NCBI GenBank assembly: GCA_024762485.1
Contig: JANTHH010000120.1
Coordinates: 1 to 8,735, forward strand
From: Chromatiales bacterium
GTDB lineage: Bacteria; Pseudomonadota; Gammaproteobacteria; Chromatiales; Chromatiaceae
DNA: 8,735 bases
Direction: 5' to 3'
Shown here: piece after piece, positions 7,912 to 8,735 of the stretch
How positions within the stretch are numbered: the stretch's first letter is position 1
How the letters are laid out: every line of letters starts with the position of its first letter
The notes under the pieces: model-generated
The model's database searches: none
Seen by the model: the letters and a program-made list of their open reading frames with translations, nothing else
Told to the model about the DNA's origin: nothing
Program-made: the position numbers and the translations under genes

Positions 7912-8735
7912 CAGTGGCTGCCCTGGCCAGGGCCCGGGTGGTTGCTGTCATCATCCTGGGGAGGGGGGGTGATCCGGCGTCGGTTCGACCAGCGTGCCGA
8001 CCACAGGTCGATGCTGCCCCAGAATCTCTCCTTCAGCTGCTGCACGGTCGAACGCTGGCGCCATGCCTCGTAGGTGATCTCCCGGCTGTGATGTTCGTCG
8101 TCACGGAACATCCGTGCGACCTTGTCGGCAAAGCCGGCGTCATCGATTTCCTGGTTCGCCTCGAGGTTCCAGTGCAGGTTCCAGCGGTCCAGGTTGGATG
8201 AACCGATACTGCTCCAGTCGTCAATCAGGATCACCTTGGTGTGCATGAAGCTCTCCTGATATTCGAAGATGCGTACGCCATGGCGCAGCAGGCGTGCGTA
8301 GTAGCGATGGCTGGCGTGACGGACTGCCGGGTGATCGGTGACCGGACCCGGCAGCAGGAGTCGCACGTCCACCCCCTTCTGTGCCAGTCGGCGCAGTTCC
8401 TTGCGCACCTTGCGCGAGGGCACGAAATAGGCACTGGCCAGCTCGACGCGCTGGCGTGCACAGCGCAGCCGTCGCAGCAGGCTGCGCTTGATCTCCCCGT
8501 GTTTCTCGCCCCGGTTGCAGGCAACACGCCCGCGCATGCCGCCCTTCTCGAATGGTTTGGGTGCTGGCAGCGGGTTGGCGCCGTCGCCCTTGGCCCAGTG
8601 CTGCCAGTTGTGCAGGAACAGGGCCAGCCAGTCCGACACCACCGGTCCACGGACCTGCACCATGGTCTCGCGCCAGGCGCGGTGGCCTATGAAGTCATCG
8701 GTGATGCCGGCACCGCCGACAAAAACAAGGCGATC
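7911..8735 (-). CDS. Phospholipase D superfamily, cardiolipin synthase-like protein (5' end cut by window)
   Basis: The frame enters at the right edge and ends at TGA 7913-7911, giving 274 C-terminal residues. The enzyme probably transfers phosphatidyl groups at the inner membrane to make cardiolipin or a related lipid. The first visible residues (DRLVFVGGAGITDDF, then HRAWRETMVQVRGPVV) are the stretch after the first HKD motif of ClsA/ClsB-type enzymes, so that motif's His and Lys lie just outside. The second HKD motif is complete: H165-T-K167, D172, then GSSN at 178-181, followed by LDRWNLHWNLEANQEI. The Asp-to-Gly spacing is one residue shorter than the textbook pattern. I recall this shorter form from some Cls homologues. 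The middle has a basic patch (IKRSLLRRLRCARQRVELA). The last 20 residues are Pro/Asp/Gly-rich and look disordered. The internal ATG at 8663 is not the start, since homology continues upstream. The gene is convergent with the chemoreceptor. Superfamily is certain; the exact lipid product is not. Confidence 0.9.
   Translation of the reverse strand, partial: DRLVFVGGAGITDDFIGHRAWRETMVQVRGPVVSDWLALFLHNWQHWAKGDGANPLPAPKPFEKGGMRGRVACNRGEKHGEIKRSLLRRLRCARQRVELASAYFVPSRKVRKELRRLAQKGVDVRLLLPGPVTDHPAVRHASHRYYARLLRHGVRIFEYQESFMHTKVILIDDWSSIGSSNLDRWNLHWNLEANQEIDDAGFADKVARMFRDDEHHSREITYEAWRQRSTVQQLKERFWGSIDLWSARWSNRRRITPPPQDDDSNHPGPGQGSH

Overview
The window is GC-rich chromosomal DNA, almost fully coding, most likely from a free-living, flagellated gammaproteobacterium. 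This placement is an inference from a CzcA/CusA-type metal efflux system, a PilZ protein, a long chemoreceptor behind a sigma-28-like promoter, and a two-HKD phospholipase D enzyme. No RNA gene, insertion sequence, CRISPR array, integrase or att site was seen.

Left half, minus strand (1-4754): a heavy-metal efflux operon, read right to left. It starts with a small exported Cys/His-rich protein resembling CzcI. Next comes a periplasmic adaptor with a His/Asp-rich N-terminus (CzcB/CusB family). A nearly complete RND pump (CzcA/CusA family) follows and runs off the left edge only a few codons before its expected end. The pump has the acidic TM4 residues of metal-exporting RND pumps but lacks the periplasmic methionines of the copper/silver pump CusA, so a divalent cation such as Zn, Co, Cd or Ni is the likelier substrate. 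No outer-membrane factor (czcC) lies between the small gene and the adaptor gene. The junction between those two genes carries nested inverted repeats that include the first gene's stop and the second gene's Shine-Dalgarno. The adaptor gene itself contains a perfect 15-bp hairpin.

Middle (4795-7911): a minus-strand stand-alone PilZ (c-di-GMP receptor) gene stands divergent to a plus-strand two-gene unit. That unit encodes a PhnD-like periplasmic binding protein with no ABC permease or ATPase beside it, then a transmembrane methyl-accepting chemotaxis protein 40 bp downstream. A strong match to a sigma-28 (FliA) flagellar promoter lies just upstream of the binding-protein gene, and a clear intrinsic terminator follows the chemoreceptor. 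The simplest reading is a flagellar-regulon chemosensory module in which the binding protein captures a ligand and presents it to the receptor. This is the most interesting content of the window.

Right end (7911-8735), minus strand: the C-terminal 274 residues of a phospholipase D superfamily, cardiolipin synthase-like enzyme, convergent with the chemoreceptor. Its 5' part lies beyond the window. Every long open frame antisense to these genes was judged a high-GC shadow.
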